From positions 21,298,182 through 21,362,181 of the forward strand of contig NC_088711.1 of assembly GCF_963576615.1 (NCBI RefSeq): a DNA stretch of 64,000 nucleotides. Reading direction: 5' to 3'. Below the pieces are notes generated by a model, which saw only the letters and a list, made by a program, of their open reading frames with translations, was not told the origin of the DNA and ran no database searches. A program made the position numbers and the translations under genes. Every line of letters starts with the position of its first letter. Within the stretch, counting starts at the first letter, position 1. This DNA comes from Watersipora subatra. Lineage: Eukaryota; Bryozoa; Gymnolaemata; Cheilostomatida; Watersiporidae. Positions 21,701 through 28,000 of the stretch are shown piece after piece.

Positions 21701-23819
21701 TTTAAACCAAGTCTGACCTAGACTGAGAGCCTGATGTTGAAGGCTGGAGATTGGAGGTACTAGGGTTAATACTCTGAGACGTGTAGTCATAAAGAGATGT
21801 ATGCGCAGGTTGTATAACTCTATCGTCAGAGTAGCTCTTCCCTAGACTCCGCTGTATGATCTCATCAAAGGCAGCTCGGTCATGTGTGGGTATGTGCAAC
21901 CTACAGCAGCCAAATCATAGAGTGAAACTTTTGGGAATAATGCATGTCAAACCTAACTATTCACTCTATAAGCATACACTAAGTTACATTACAAAAATAC
22001 TTTACTAATGACTAACAAATATCATGACACTTGCAAATACCATGTCACCTGGTGACAGCTACAAAGATATCGTTTAGTGTCAATTAGTGACATTTGCAAA
22101 TGCCATGTCACCCAGTGACAGTTGCAAATATCATGTCACCTGGTAACACTTGCAACTGCTATGCCACCTGGTGGCACTTGCAAATACCATGTCACCTAGT
22201 GACACTTGTAAATGCCGTGTCACCTGGTGACACTTGCAATGTCATGTCTTAGAATCATGAGAATGAGGCAATGCTTGATGCCTGACAAGTATATTAGCAA
22301 ATGAGAGAGATAGATGCTAAAGTCATGGAACTTTCCAAACATCAAAATCTTCAAAAAGATTCACCTCACAGACCTCCGTGTAGCTAATAATATTGCTACA
22401 AGATCAGACGGCACCCTTACAGTTCTAATTATCAGTACCCCTATTCATCACAAGCACTTGATGGCTGAAATCGAGTAAAAGGCTATAAATCCACTAAATC
22501 TACAGAAGTAAGTCATAGTAATGCAATGGTAAGTGTAGAGATAAAATATTAATATAACTTGAAGTAAGGGGGCAAGACACACCTGATGTAGGGTAAGATT
22601 TTGCGTTGAGCAGGAGTCTGTAGAACCAGGACTAGGGCTCTAGAGAGTTTTTCAACATTTTCATTTTTGCTGTAAGACTTGAGGACTCCAATAAGGGCCT
22701 GCTTTTTCTCATAGTTTTCAACGAATGTGTTGTTTATCTGTGACAGATATACATAATATATAGTCTTTGATATTATTAGAAACTGTCACTAGTTCACAGA
22801 GAGCTGAGGGTCAGCTAAACTTATCCTGTGTGGTGAATTAGAACCTGTTAGAAGGAATCAATGTCCGCATGTGTAATGATGCTAGTTTTTGTCTTAATGA
22901 CAATAGCTCAATTGTTGATCAATACGATTCAATATTGATTGCTAACCACCAGGCATCCAGTCACTAATAACACTCACAACTAGCAGTTATTTTAAGTCGC
23001 TTAGTAGATTATGGTGAACAAACTTAACTCACCCAAAGCACTTTTTTATTTAATGTGTGATGACTGATAGCCGAACATAACCAGTCTAGATAAGACCAAC
23101 AAAGAAATGATTTTGAGCATGTAACGTTTAAATAGACCAACTTAATATATATATTACCTTGCTATACAAATCTCGAGCAGTTTTAGAGTGCTGACGATAG
23201 TGGCCATCTGAGTGGGAATTTACGACTGATGGACGTCTTCGACAAGGCAACACGCCGAGATTAACACTTCCCTTATGGGCCTCCAAGACTTTTTTCACAA
23301 TCGCCAAAGAGTTTGACTTCTCATATATAAGCTCTCCATTGACCTCCGTCACTAAATCACCTAAAAATCATATGAATGATTGCATACCATTCAAAGGCGA
23401 CTCTCAAAGTCATACCTCAACTAGCATAGCAACTAACCTTGTTTCAGCCCAGCCCGGTCAGCTGGTCCTCTATGTTGAATACTGTCAACAAGAAATCCAT
23501 TTCTCTGTGAATATTGCAGCATCAGCCCAAAGCGGTGCAATCTTGTTGCAGTTAATTTAACATATTGGATCTCATTGGTTACTTTTATAATTGGCATCCT
23601 ATGGTTAAGACGCTTGGCAAAGGTTTCAAGTGCTGGTGCAGACGTTGTTCCAACTTTATGGTTGTCGAGTTCCAAAATTTGATCTCCAACTTTTAGACCT
23701 TGTTTGTCTGCTGCCGAACCTTTCACCACTTTCAGTACATAGGATGGTCCCATGCCTCCAATACTGAATCCGTGTTTTTCTGGCCATTGCATGTATTGAC
23801 GCATTTTCTCTCTGGGCAT
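775..23819 (-). CDS. GRID2IP: Delphilin-like PDZ/harmonin-N/formin scaffold (3'-truncated by window edge)
   Basis: Coding exons in transcript order, all with GT/AG ends and matching phases: 23819-23438, 23360-23158, 22737-22583, 21900-21718, 21012-20842, 20555-20440, 19982-19816, 18987-18917, 18063-17876, 17415-17265, 16240-16099, 15133-15055, 14990-14901, 13273-13121, 12156-11775, 11594-11221, 5795-5610, 4663-4527, 3757-3602, 927-775 (3639 nt, 1213 codons). The start ATG (MPREK) has an in-frame TAA four codons upstream and an AG just before it, so a 5' untranslated exon probably lies near 24.0-24.8 kb. Domains: PDZ1 about 15-81, PDZ2 86-165, harmonin-N-like (HHD) 196-270, PDZ3 312-390, HHD 460-530, HHD 566-640, FH1 near 985-1010, FH2 from 1010. 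Delphilin is a postsynaptic scaffold that binds GluRdelta2 through PDZ and acts on actin through FH2. The segment RLHIPTHDRAAFDEII resembles the start of short vertebrate delphilin. The last FH2 exons are off-window or were not recognised in 1-774. Confidence 0.9.
1075..1222. repeat. Palindrome-rich GAGTCA/TGACTC segment
   Basis: A short region packed with alternating TGACTCA/TGAGTCA and CAGGTGAC motifs, with GGTTCGGTGAGTCAG at its right edge matching CTGACTCACCGAACC just upstream. It can form several small hairpins. It lies in the terminal delphilin intron. Confidence 0.6.
1556..1885 (-). repeat. tRNA-derived SINE, minus orientation
   Basis: Read on the minus strand, the right end is a tRNA-like head with a Pol III A box (TGGCCTAGTGG, complement of 1864-1874) and a B box (GGTTTGAGTCC, complement of 1821-1831) at tRNA-like spacing. 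The body contains GTACCACATTGACAATG and GCACGTTAAAGATCC, resembling the conserved central regions of widespread marine-invertebrate SINEs. A diverged partial copy of the 3' body occurs at 44030-44150. Its tRNA head abuts the fold-back that starts at 1886. Confidence 0.72.
1886..2376. repeat. Long fold-back: 189-bp arms, 112-bp spacer
   Basis: The left arm 1886-2074 and right arm 2187-2376 are near-perfect inverted repeats. TAACCTATGGAG at the left end pairs with CTCCATAGGTTA at the right, and CATGAGAGCTTGA pairs with TCAAGCTCTCATG next to the loop. No transposase ORF is present; the short ORF at 2082-2312 is incidental. This looks like a fold-back/MITE-type element or a recent inverted duplication. 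A transcript would form a hairpin with a stem of about 190 bp. Confidence 0.85.
2517..3456. mobile_element. TIR transposon copy 1, about 75-bp TIRs, non-autonomous
   Basis: Terminal inverted repeats begin CCTTAAAGCACATAAATTA at 2517 and end as the complement at about 3456. TIR homology continues through GAGTCTTGGCTTTCGAATGA (complement at 3381-3410). The interior has no credible ORF. A second, inverted copy of the same family at about 52189-54666 carries nested insertions. Copy 1 preserves the uninterrupted sequence TTAACAGCACCGATTGTCAC and so serves as an empty site. No clear target duplication was found. Confidence 0.8.
3758..4526. repeat. Delphilin intron with TA microsatellite and near-perfect hairpin (4271-4418)
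   Basis: A TA-rich microsatellite occupies about 4225-4265. Directly after it, 4271-4418 is an almost perfect inverted repeat with arms of about 72 nt and a small central loop around ATATTGTT. CAAGATACAACGAAAATTAC in the left arm is mirrored by GTAATTTTCGTTGTATCTTG in the right. There is no coding potential. Confidence 0.82.
4664..5609. other. Delphilin FH2 intron without recognised element
   Basis: AT-rich intronic sequence between the first and second FH2 exons. The short ORFs on both strands here show no domain or repeat similarity to other parts of the window. Confidence 0.5.
6193..6454 (+). repeat. 5' LTR
   Basis: 262 bp, TGTCATGC...AACATAACA. It contains a TATA-like element TATAAATA (6346-6353) and a polyadenylation signal AATAAA (6396-6401), in the usual promoter/poly(A) order of an LTR. 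The ATAGG duplication precedes it. Confidence 0.92.
6463..6837 (+). pseudogene. gag: gag N-terminal part, interrupted by a TGA
   Basis: The frame starts MATRMGWRNFKKL and contains a typical Ty3/gypsy gag N-terminal helix pattern (FPGFDP near residue 38, then DYIDRFNTFIAANSIHQDK). Translation ends at a TGA at 6835-6837. The stop lies within a short local expansion of AGTATTGG units (about 6802-6850) that adds roughly 39 nt in frame; downstream the gag frame resumes without a shift. The expansion looks like replication slippage rather than a normal gag/pol boundary. The downstream frame carries the rest of gag and pol. Confidence 0.7.
6856..9342 (+). CDS. pol: gag C-terminus / pol polyprotein (protease-RT-RNase H), integrase deleted
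   Basis: 828-codon open frame. It shows the gag C-terminus; two zinc knuckles (CYRCDRTNHTADDC and CNFCSKQGHIERVC); an aspartic protease with active site LDTGA at 7432-7446; a reverse transcriptase with LPFGISSAPGYFQ and the catalytic YLDD at 8321-8332; and RNase H with CDASETGLGAVL, a KEALSIIFAL segment and TDHRPL. After ARWALVLN (about 9057) the sequence jumps to the integrase C-terminal tail and the frame is lost, so the integrase zinc finger and DDE core are absent. This copy cannot integrate by itself. It is annotated from its first ATG, although upstream codons are also open. Confidence 0.9.
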   Translation: MQRKPGETIQELAARIRQDATTCAFIDITDPLDEALRTRFICSVNNEAVLKSLFKVKDNELNFNKAIQVAQETEEAAKVAKETVYGNSSKVNKVAQQKSRYKPIQKNNSTPDKQKEGQLCYRCDRTNHTADDCRFKAATCNFCSKQGHIERVCKKKKSSAAEKPVKMIECTSTKMVKLAENIKLEGDNFTLELDTGACDNFICKSIWEKLGKPNLKPTTVNYKSASGHLIETLGRCELTAQLDAQKEVRLPFVISAVQDLNLLGRTAIQQLGISIDDKLQQNLVSTITENQPDGRLQIKCKEMCKEFPEIFKDELGSLKNFELEINFKPSTKPVFCRPRPVPIALTEELNQAYEAGVAKGIWEPTQFNQYGTPVVPVRKSTTGQAAGKIRVCGDYSKTINNQLETHRKPIPLPEDLIRKLGGGYCYTKIDLADAYNQILLAPESQRRLALSTHRGVLLQKRLPFGISSAPGYFQEIMEQLTQDLPGVAVYLDDILVSGANAERHLQNLRRLLQRLEERGLRCRKDKCCFAQPTVEYLGHKLTSKGITKGKKADAVQQMPVPTDLTQLRSFLGATQFYSKFIPNLSQLTGPLHKLTRKGETWKWGTEQEKSFNKLKDMLSTDSVLAHFNPDLDIGISCDASETGLGAVLFHRYPDGSERPIANVSKTLTSTQRKYGQIQKEALSIIFALKKYHQYLYGRRFILVTDHRPLLTLLGPTKGVPALAANRLARWALVLNHSFINPEKSTDRQKRQLARYTATILEHHAMPCIMDLDATDNLDGFQPLLLRYMELVVSMSKWYQRDLLGEDMLNNSDQDTQQKKIKTLEINLI
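9070..9494 (+). pseudogene. Integrase C-terminal remnant in a second frame
   Basis: In a different frame from pol, the sequence encodes LGAPCYALYHGPRR, RWVPAIVTKIYGTRSLNV and WRRHVEQLRPRY. This is the GPY/F-type C-terminal module that follows the DDE core in Ty3/gypsy integrases. It is followed by a Pro/Arg-rich tail ending at 9492-9494. With RNase H ending at about 9057, the deletion junction falls at about 9057-9110. Retention of this tail with loss of the core fits a single internal deletion. Confidence 0.75.
9508..9769 (+). repeat. 3' LTR
   Basis: 262 bp, no difference seen from the 5' LTR on reading through. It is preceded by the polypurine tract ending GAGGAGG and followed by the ATAGG duplication. 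Confidence 0.92.
9840..10025. repeat. Fold-back with 43-bp arms plus tandem TTTATGTAAAGT motifs
   Basis: GCTTGACGCTTTACGTTACG (from 9914) is mirrored at 9982-10024, giving arms of about 43 bp with a few mismatches around a 25-nt loop. The loop itself contains ACTTTATGTAAAGT, a perfect palindrome also repeated upstream at about 9868-9910. It lies just downstream of the LTR element. Confidence 0.75.
10026..11220. other. Delphilin intron remainder with small hairpin
   Basis: AT-rich intron. A 12-bp-stem hairpin (GTTTCAGCTAGC ... GCTAGCTGAAAC) lies at about 10931-10968. Nothing else was recognised. Confidence 0.5.
12157..13120. other. Delphilin intron with small inverted repeats
   Basis: At about 12365-12445 the sequence GGTAGCTCCAAAATTTAAAT is followed by its inverted counterpart (AATTTTGGAGTTACC), forming a short palindrome. 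The rest is AT-rich without recognised features. Confidence 0.5.
13545..13700 (+). pseudogene. Inverted partial duplicate of the delphilin PDZ3 exon
   Basis: On the plus strand, opposite to the host gene, the sequence encodes AADKG then LKGDCTLRISQQSV, matching the 3' half of the PDZ3 exon at 20842-20935 (AADKGGVLKGDCVLRINQ on the minus strand). Homology continues past the donor into the intron: GGGCTTGTGCCTCCTCCCTC here against GGCTGGTGCCTCCGCCCTCA there, and CTTACTAGGCTTTTGAGTAC in both. The duplicated donor region reads GTGGGTGAGG. Because it is inverted it cannot be spliced into delphilin mRNA. Confidence 0.82.
14575..14872. repeat. CTAGCTACTA/TAGTAACAC degenerate tandem array
   Basis: About a dozen diverged units of roughly 20-22 bp built from ACTAGCTACTACTAGTAACAC, full of CTAG/ACTAGT palindromes, in the delphilin intron just before exon 14901-14990. 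Confidence 0.8.
15134..16098. other. Delphilin intron without recognised element
   Basis: AT-rich intron. Short ORFs show no similarity to known domains or to other repeats of the window. Confidence 0.45.
16099..17415 (-). other. GRID2IP: Delphilin exons encoding third harmonin-N-like domain
   Basis: Exons 17415-17265 and 16240-16099. They encode an acidic linker, then FKSQLEYLLTSQERKGVKRC and, across a phase-2 junction, NIEKLVEELGSILDTQSKKS followed by WIHILALLPN. Intron position and phase are the same as in the second harmonin-N-like domain (both split after the RDK/RDQ turn). This indicates that the two domains arose by tandem duplication of a two-exon unit. Confidence 0.82.
16680..16735. 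repeat. Short hairpin in delphilin intron
   Basis: ATTGTTCAATTAGTGAG and CTCACTAATTAAACAAT pair over 17 bp (one G:U) around an 8-nt loop ACCTCCAT. The stem is shorter than a typical pre-miRNA, so no RNA gene is claimed. Confidence 0.6.
18142..18421. repeat. 56-bp tandem repeat, five copies
   Basis: Units begin TCACTAAGTTTTTGGAGAT and contain CTATAATCAGGTAAAGTAC. Copies start at 18142, 18198, 18254, 18310 and 18366, with a partial sixth. They differ by only a few bases and lie in the intron splitting the second harmonin-N-like domain. Confidence 0.9.
18440..18875 (+). repeat. Interspersed repeat family A, copy 1
   Basis: About 430 bp that aligns throughout with 30165-30602. Shared blocks include CATTGCCTCAAGTGTCAATT, TTTTCCCATATTTAAATATT and TTAGTTGTTGT followed by ATAGCTGC. 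No ORF or clear termini were found. Both copies lie in introns of different genes in the same orientation, so this is a dispersed mobile repeat, probably a MITE or SINE-like element of unknown class. Confidence 0.8.
18988..19815. other. Delphilin intron, AT-rich
   Basis: Contains a TAATATAATA-type low-complexity stretch at about 19305-19360 and an ACATATATATGT palindrome near 19765. Nothing else was recognised. Confidence 0.45.
20440..21012 (-). other. GRID2IP: Delphilin exons encoding PDZ3
   Basis: Exons 21012-20842 and 20555-20440. The first gives LSILKGDGDLGVVMKGRSP followed by SAADKGGVLKGDCVLRINQ, the beta-strand/loop/GD segments of a PDZ fold. The second gives the alpha2 helix and last strand (DASHYEIQQLMK, then GPLVELEVM). 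The donor GTGAGT after the codon fragment GT restores Val across the junction. This domain aligns best with the single PDZ of short vertebrate delphilin (GHGPVWIESVLPGSPAD in human). A partial inverted copy of the 3' half of the first exon plus donor and intron lies at 13545-13700. Confidence 0.85.
21013..21717. other. Delphilin intron without recognised element
   Basis: Ordinary AT-rich intron between the PDZ3 exon and the preceding Ser/Thr-rich exon. Confidence 0.4.
21718..22737 (-). other. GRID2IP: Delphilin exons encoding first harmonin-N-like domain
   Basis: Exons 22737-22583 and 21900-21718. The first encodes a helical segment ending in LVLQTPAQRKILPYI, which matches the late helix of harmonin-homology domains (the NTPAKF-type motif of whirlin). 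The second begins RLHIPTHDRAAFDEII and then becomes a Ser/Thr-rich linker. The splice is phase 2 (AG|G completing Arg). The intron between them carries a 30-bp minisatellite. The second exon resembles the N-terminus of mammalian short delphilin (FIPKKHRARFDEVV), so in vertebrates an alternative start may lie at this exon; that comparison is from memory. Confidence 0.8.
22020..22248. repeat. About 30-bp minisatellite, GTCACCTGGTGACACTTGCAA type
   Basis: About seven diverged units of roughly 30 bp, each with a GTCACC-TGGTGAC near-palindrome followed by ACTTGCAAATACCAT. It lies in the intron of the first harmonin-N-like domain. Confidence 0.85.
23158..23819 (-). other. GRID2IP: Delphilin exons encoding PDZ1 and PDZ2
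   Basis: Two exons, 23819-23438 and 23360-23158. PDZ1 shows the carboxylate-binding loop region as GFSIGGMGPSYVLKVV and the typical AADKQGLKVGDQILELD strand/helix segment. PDZ2 shows FGLMLQ as its loop, then PADRAGLKQGDLVTEVNG across the intron. The first exon ends in phase 1 (AAA CAA G|GTTAGT) and the next restores Gly. PDZ1 and PDZ2 are almost back to back, about five residues apart, suggesting a tandem PDZ supramodule as in whirlin and PDZD7. This pair lies N-terminal to the part that aligns with short vertebrate delphilin. Confidence 0.88.
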
Positions 23820-25068
23820 GGCAGCGATTTACTAAAGGTTATACATCACTCTAAAAAAATATTATGTGTTAGCAAGTTTTGTGCATTGGGCTATGTGATG
23901 TAAAGATAAAAAATGTGAACAATTTGAACGTAAAGCAAAAGATTCTCACATGATGGAAATGTTTCTCAATTAATAAAACATGTTTTAAGATTTTTACAAA
24001 AAAGCTTTCGTAATATTTGTAAGATTTATAGAAAATTGATTGAGAACAATTTTAGAACGAAATCAATGTTAAAACCTACACAGTATTGATCAGCAGAATT
24101 TGCTAGAATGCAATGATTACACATAAATATAAAATAGATTACTTTCATTATCACTTACATTATATTCTAGTTCATTGATTGTTCACCTACATCATTTAAA
24201 ATGGAATATGAATGCAAACTGGTTTCAAGCAATTTTTAGAAGTCTAAACAATAAAACCAGTTTGTGTGTTAAGAACATAAGCAGGTAACACACTAGAAAT
24301 AAATAAGCACTATACTACGTATTTATAAGCAATAACCAAAATTTAAAACAGCTTATAAGCAAAAATATACCAAAAAAAGCTTGGGCTAGGTACTATAGTG
24401 AAGTAAAACTTCAGTACTGATACAAAGAACTGATATACGCACTTGCATATAATATAAATAACAATTCAAATTTATTTAACAATTATATAAACGTTAAATG
24501 TAGTAATTTTCATTTGCAAAAAAAACTTTGAACAGTGCAATCCAGCCACACATATTTAGGAAACAAGTGGATTTTTGTTTCTATTTTCTAGCATAATGGA
24601 AGCAAGTTTCATTAAACATTCAGAAGTTTTACGAAATAGTTTGTACTTTGGCAGAAAAATAAACAAAATAATAACTTAATAAAACTTAAGTACAAAATAT
24701 ATTATCTTACTTGGGTATCAATAATAACATTAACCATGTTGACGAGCCTACGGTACATGTACAGCGGGCGCGGGTTCCCAATCAATTTGTTTGCCTCCGA
24801 ACGGACCTTTGCGATTTGCGACAACCAGAAGTTACCCAAGTCCTAAGTGCAGAACGGTTTATACGCTACGCTTATTTGCTGCTGTGAGGATTGTGACTAA
24901 ATTGACGTCGATATTACAAAACTGTTATCGCTATTTAACAACGACCTCGAGAGCATATCAGTTGAGCTTTGTATCGACTCCGTTTCTGATTTTAACCACT
25001 GCGCAATTTCCGCTTTGCGCATCCACCAGTATTTGATTCATCACACATTGAATAAAAAACTGCTTGCA
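23820..25068. promoter_or_regulatory. Divergent 5' region shared by delphilin and RBM8A
   Basis: The two start codons face away from each other, 1.25 kb apart. A local GC-rich patch (CAGCGGGCGCGGGTTCCC at about 24762-24780) in otherwise AT-rich DNA, followed by CCGAACGG and several CG dinucleotides to about 24990, is the likely promoter. Delphilin coding sequence begins after an acceptor (CCTTTAG) at about 23835, so its 5' untranslated exon should lie between there and the GC-rich patch. Transcription start sites cannot be placed from sequence alone. Confidence 0.55.
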
Positions 25069-28000
25069 ATGGACGACATATTAGATATTCATGAGGGCGA
25101 TGACGAGTTTCAAGCGGACGAAGAAGGAGATAGTAAGTTAATTAATATATTGTACGTAGACATTTAGCGTTTTGTGTTGAGAAACAAAATGCCTCTTTTC
25201 TGAAGAAAACAAAACAGAAAACCAAAATTGATGTGACAATGTACTGGCGTTATCTTAGATTTATGTAACTGGTCATTGGTTGACGACAATTCGTTTGTAT
25301 CATAAACATCAGAGTGAGTTCATAAACATTGATGAACTTATTCTGATCTCGCGTTGGTAGAAATGCCCACACTTGATCAAACGTACGATAAAAACACGGT
25401 TTTACGCTCGAATTGTAGGCCTAATTGTCGGTTTTATATATTAGCTATTATACTGTTTTGCATAATAGCTGAAAAACTCTAATAAAACAAAGTTTTACAC
25501 ATTGAAGAGTCACCATCACGAGTTTCTTCGCAGTATCGTCTGTTTGCTGATAATGCTTTCGTTTATAGCAAGGATAGTTTAAGCCAAGACCTAATGGTCG
25601 ATTTTAATAGATTTGTAATTAAGAACTCATCCTATTTTACTCGAGGCTCCAATATCAGACACACAATCAATACAAGTGCAATGAAACACTCTTTTTTTAA
25701 CCGTGCGATGAAATTTTAACATCTGATTCTCTTATAACTAGACCAAGCGATCTTATACTTTTATCCTTCAGACTTAGATAAATAAGTCTATGCTTATTTG
25801 TGATCTTATTTTTATGCCTAATGCACCATTTTATTTCTACAGGCCTAGCGGCCACTTGAGATATTTTACAGAGATAGATAGATAGATAGATAGTAATAAA
25901 TTGCAGTAATATTTTAAAGAGCTTAGTGAATGGGTTGATTAATGACAAGTGAACTTTAATGTCATCATTATATTATTTTTTATTAAAGTCGGTGGTGAAA
26001 ATCTGGCAGATCCTCAATTTTTCTTATGCTAAATGTTCAAGTTAAGAAAGTTACCGTTCACCCTTATTTGGAATTACTCTGCAAGAGGATATGAAATGGG
26101 ACTCCATGTTGATGCTATTGTTAGTAAAGCCACCAGACAGTTGGCTATGCATCGCAGAGTTTTAAAAGATGCAAATACGCAAACAAGGAATGTAGTGTGT
26201 TTCTCTATTGTTAGATCTTGTATTGAATTGGCTTCTCAATCATAGGATCAAAAGAGCATGTCAAGAGCATGTTACAAACTAGAGAAAGTTCAAAATCAAG
26301 TTTTACATTTTATATTCAAATTGAAGGGTCATGTTAGCTTTACAAAAATGAGAGAAAACATTGGTTTTCAATTTTTAATAGAGAGGAAAGAATTGCTAAA
26401 AACAAACTATATGTCAAATGTTGTACTGAATAAATTGAACCATCATTCGTTGTAGATATTAATAAAACTCTCGACACGCGACAGATAAAAGGCACTTATA
26501 CATTGTATTCCTTTTATTAAAACTTGTCAATTCTATCAGTTCTTTTGGCCTAGAACTATAAAAGAACTGAGATATTAGGAATATACTTACTTTAGACGAC
26601 TAAATAACAGAAAAATATAAAATAAATAAATTTTCAAGTTGAAATTGTACTTCCATGCTTTCCAATGCACATTGTGTGGTCTTGGTAGAAAATTTTTATC
26701 TTAGTCAAGTCAGGAACAACAAAGATTTCAGAAGAAAAATTATTTGTCGGGTCAACCTCGAATTATTTAATTTAAATGCCTTATTTATAGTTCTAAGCTA
26801 TCTCAACATGTAATTTATAAATATCGAGTATTTAATAGTCCTAAAGGATGCTTTGATTTTTCAAATCAAACTATTTCTTCTTTATAATAGCCGTTGGACT
26901 ACCATCCTCAGGACCATTAAATGGGCATATTTTACCAACATATTTATAAGTTTACTAGCATATTTAGTTCTGTTGAGTACTGAATAAATACATTCAAATG
27001 ACAATGTTTTATTGAGTAGAAATTACTTTTGGAAGATCTCGTATACATACATGTATAAACAGTCAAACATGGATAACTCAAACTTCACGGAACCGAGCGA
27101 AAGTATTCGAGTTATCAGAGTGTTCAAGTTATCAGAGCACTGTCACAAGTCCATTTATTTATTTATTAGTAGATACATGTACATATACAAACTATAATAT
27201 AAATCAAAAGCATAAATGGCTTGTTTCAAATTAAATGCTTCTAATGTAAAATTTAAAAACTTTTTCAATAAAAAGTATAAAGATTTTTCTATCACTTGAG
27301 ATTGGTTTGTTGTTTGAGATGATGTTATTGCCAGGATGTTTTTTAGATTAAAATTGACAAAATTACTTTGCCGATAGTCGTAATAACGACGCCTATAAAC
27401 TACGAAAAATTGCGGTTTACCTCTATGGCTTGGAATAAAGTGATTTTCTAAAGCGATAACCGTTTCGGTTGCCATTGGGCAAAAAACTGTTCGAGTTAAC
27501 AAAGTTGAGGTCGAGTTATCTAAAGCGATTTACCATTACGTGGGAACGGACCAAAGAAACCGTTCGAGTTAACCATATTTTCGAGCTATCCGAGGGCGAG
27601 TTATCCATGTTTGACTGTATATACATATATACTATACTAGCTGTGCTACCCGGCGTTGCCCGAGTAATATAAAAGTCTGGACAAAAAATTGATTTGTATT
27701 TAACATATAAGAACATTTCCATTATAACTTTCAAACTACATATCATGAGAGAAGTGTTTTGTGTAGTTGAAATAATTTAAGAGAAAAATAAAAACAACTG
27801 TAAAGGTTTTAAGACTTTGTCAAACTGTAACTTTCAAGCTATTAGCCCGGCACATTGCCAATGGAAAATTCCAGTAAGCTGCTGGAAGAGAGAGAAGTGT
27901 TTTGTGTAGTTGAAATAATTTAAGAGAAAAATAAAAACAACTGTAAAGGTTTTAAAACTTTGTCAAACAACTGTAACTTTCAAGCTATTAGCCCGGCACA

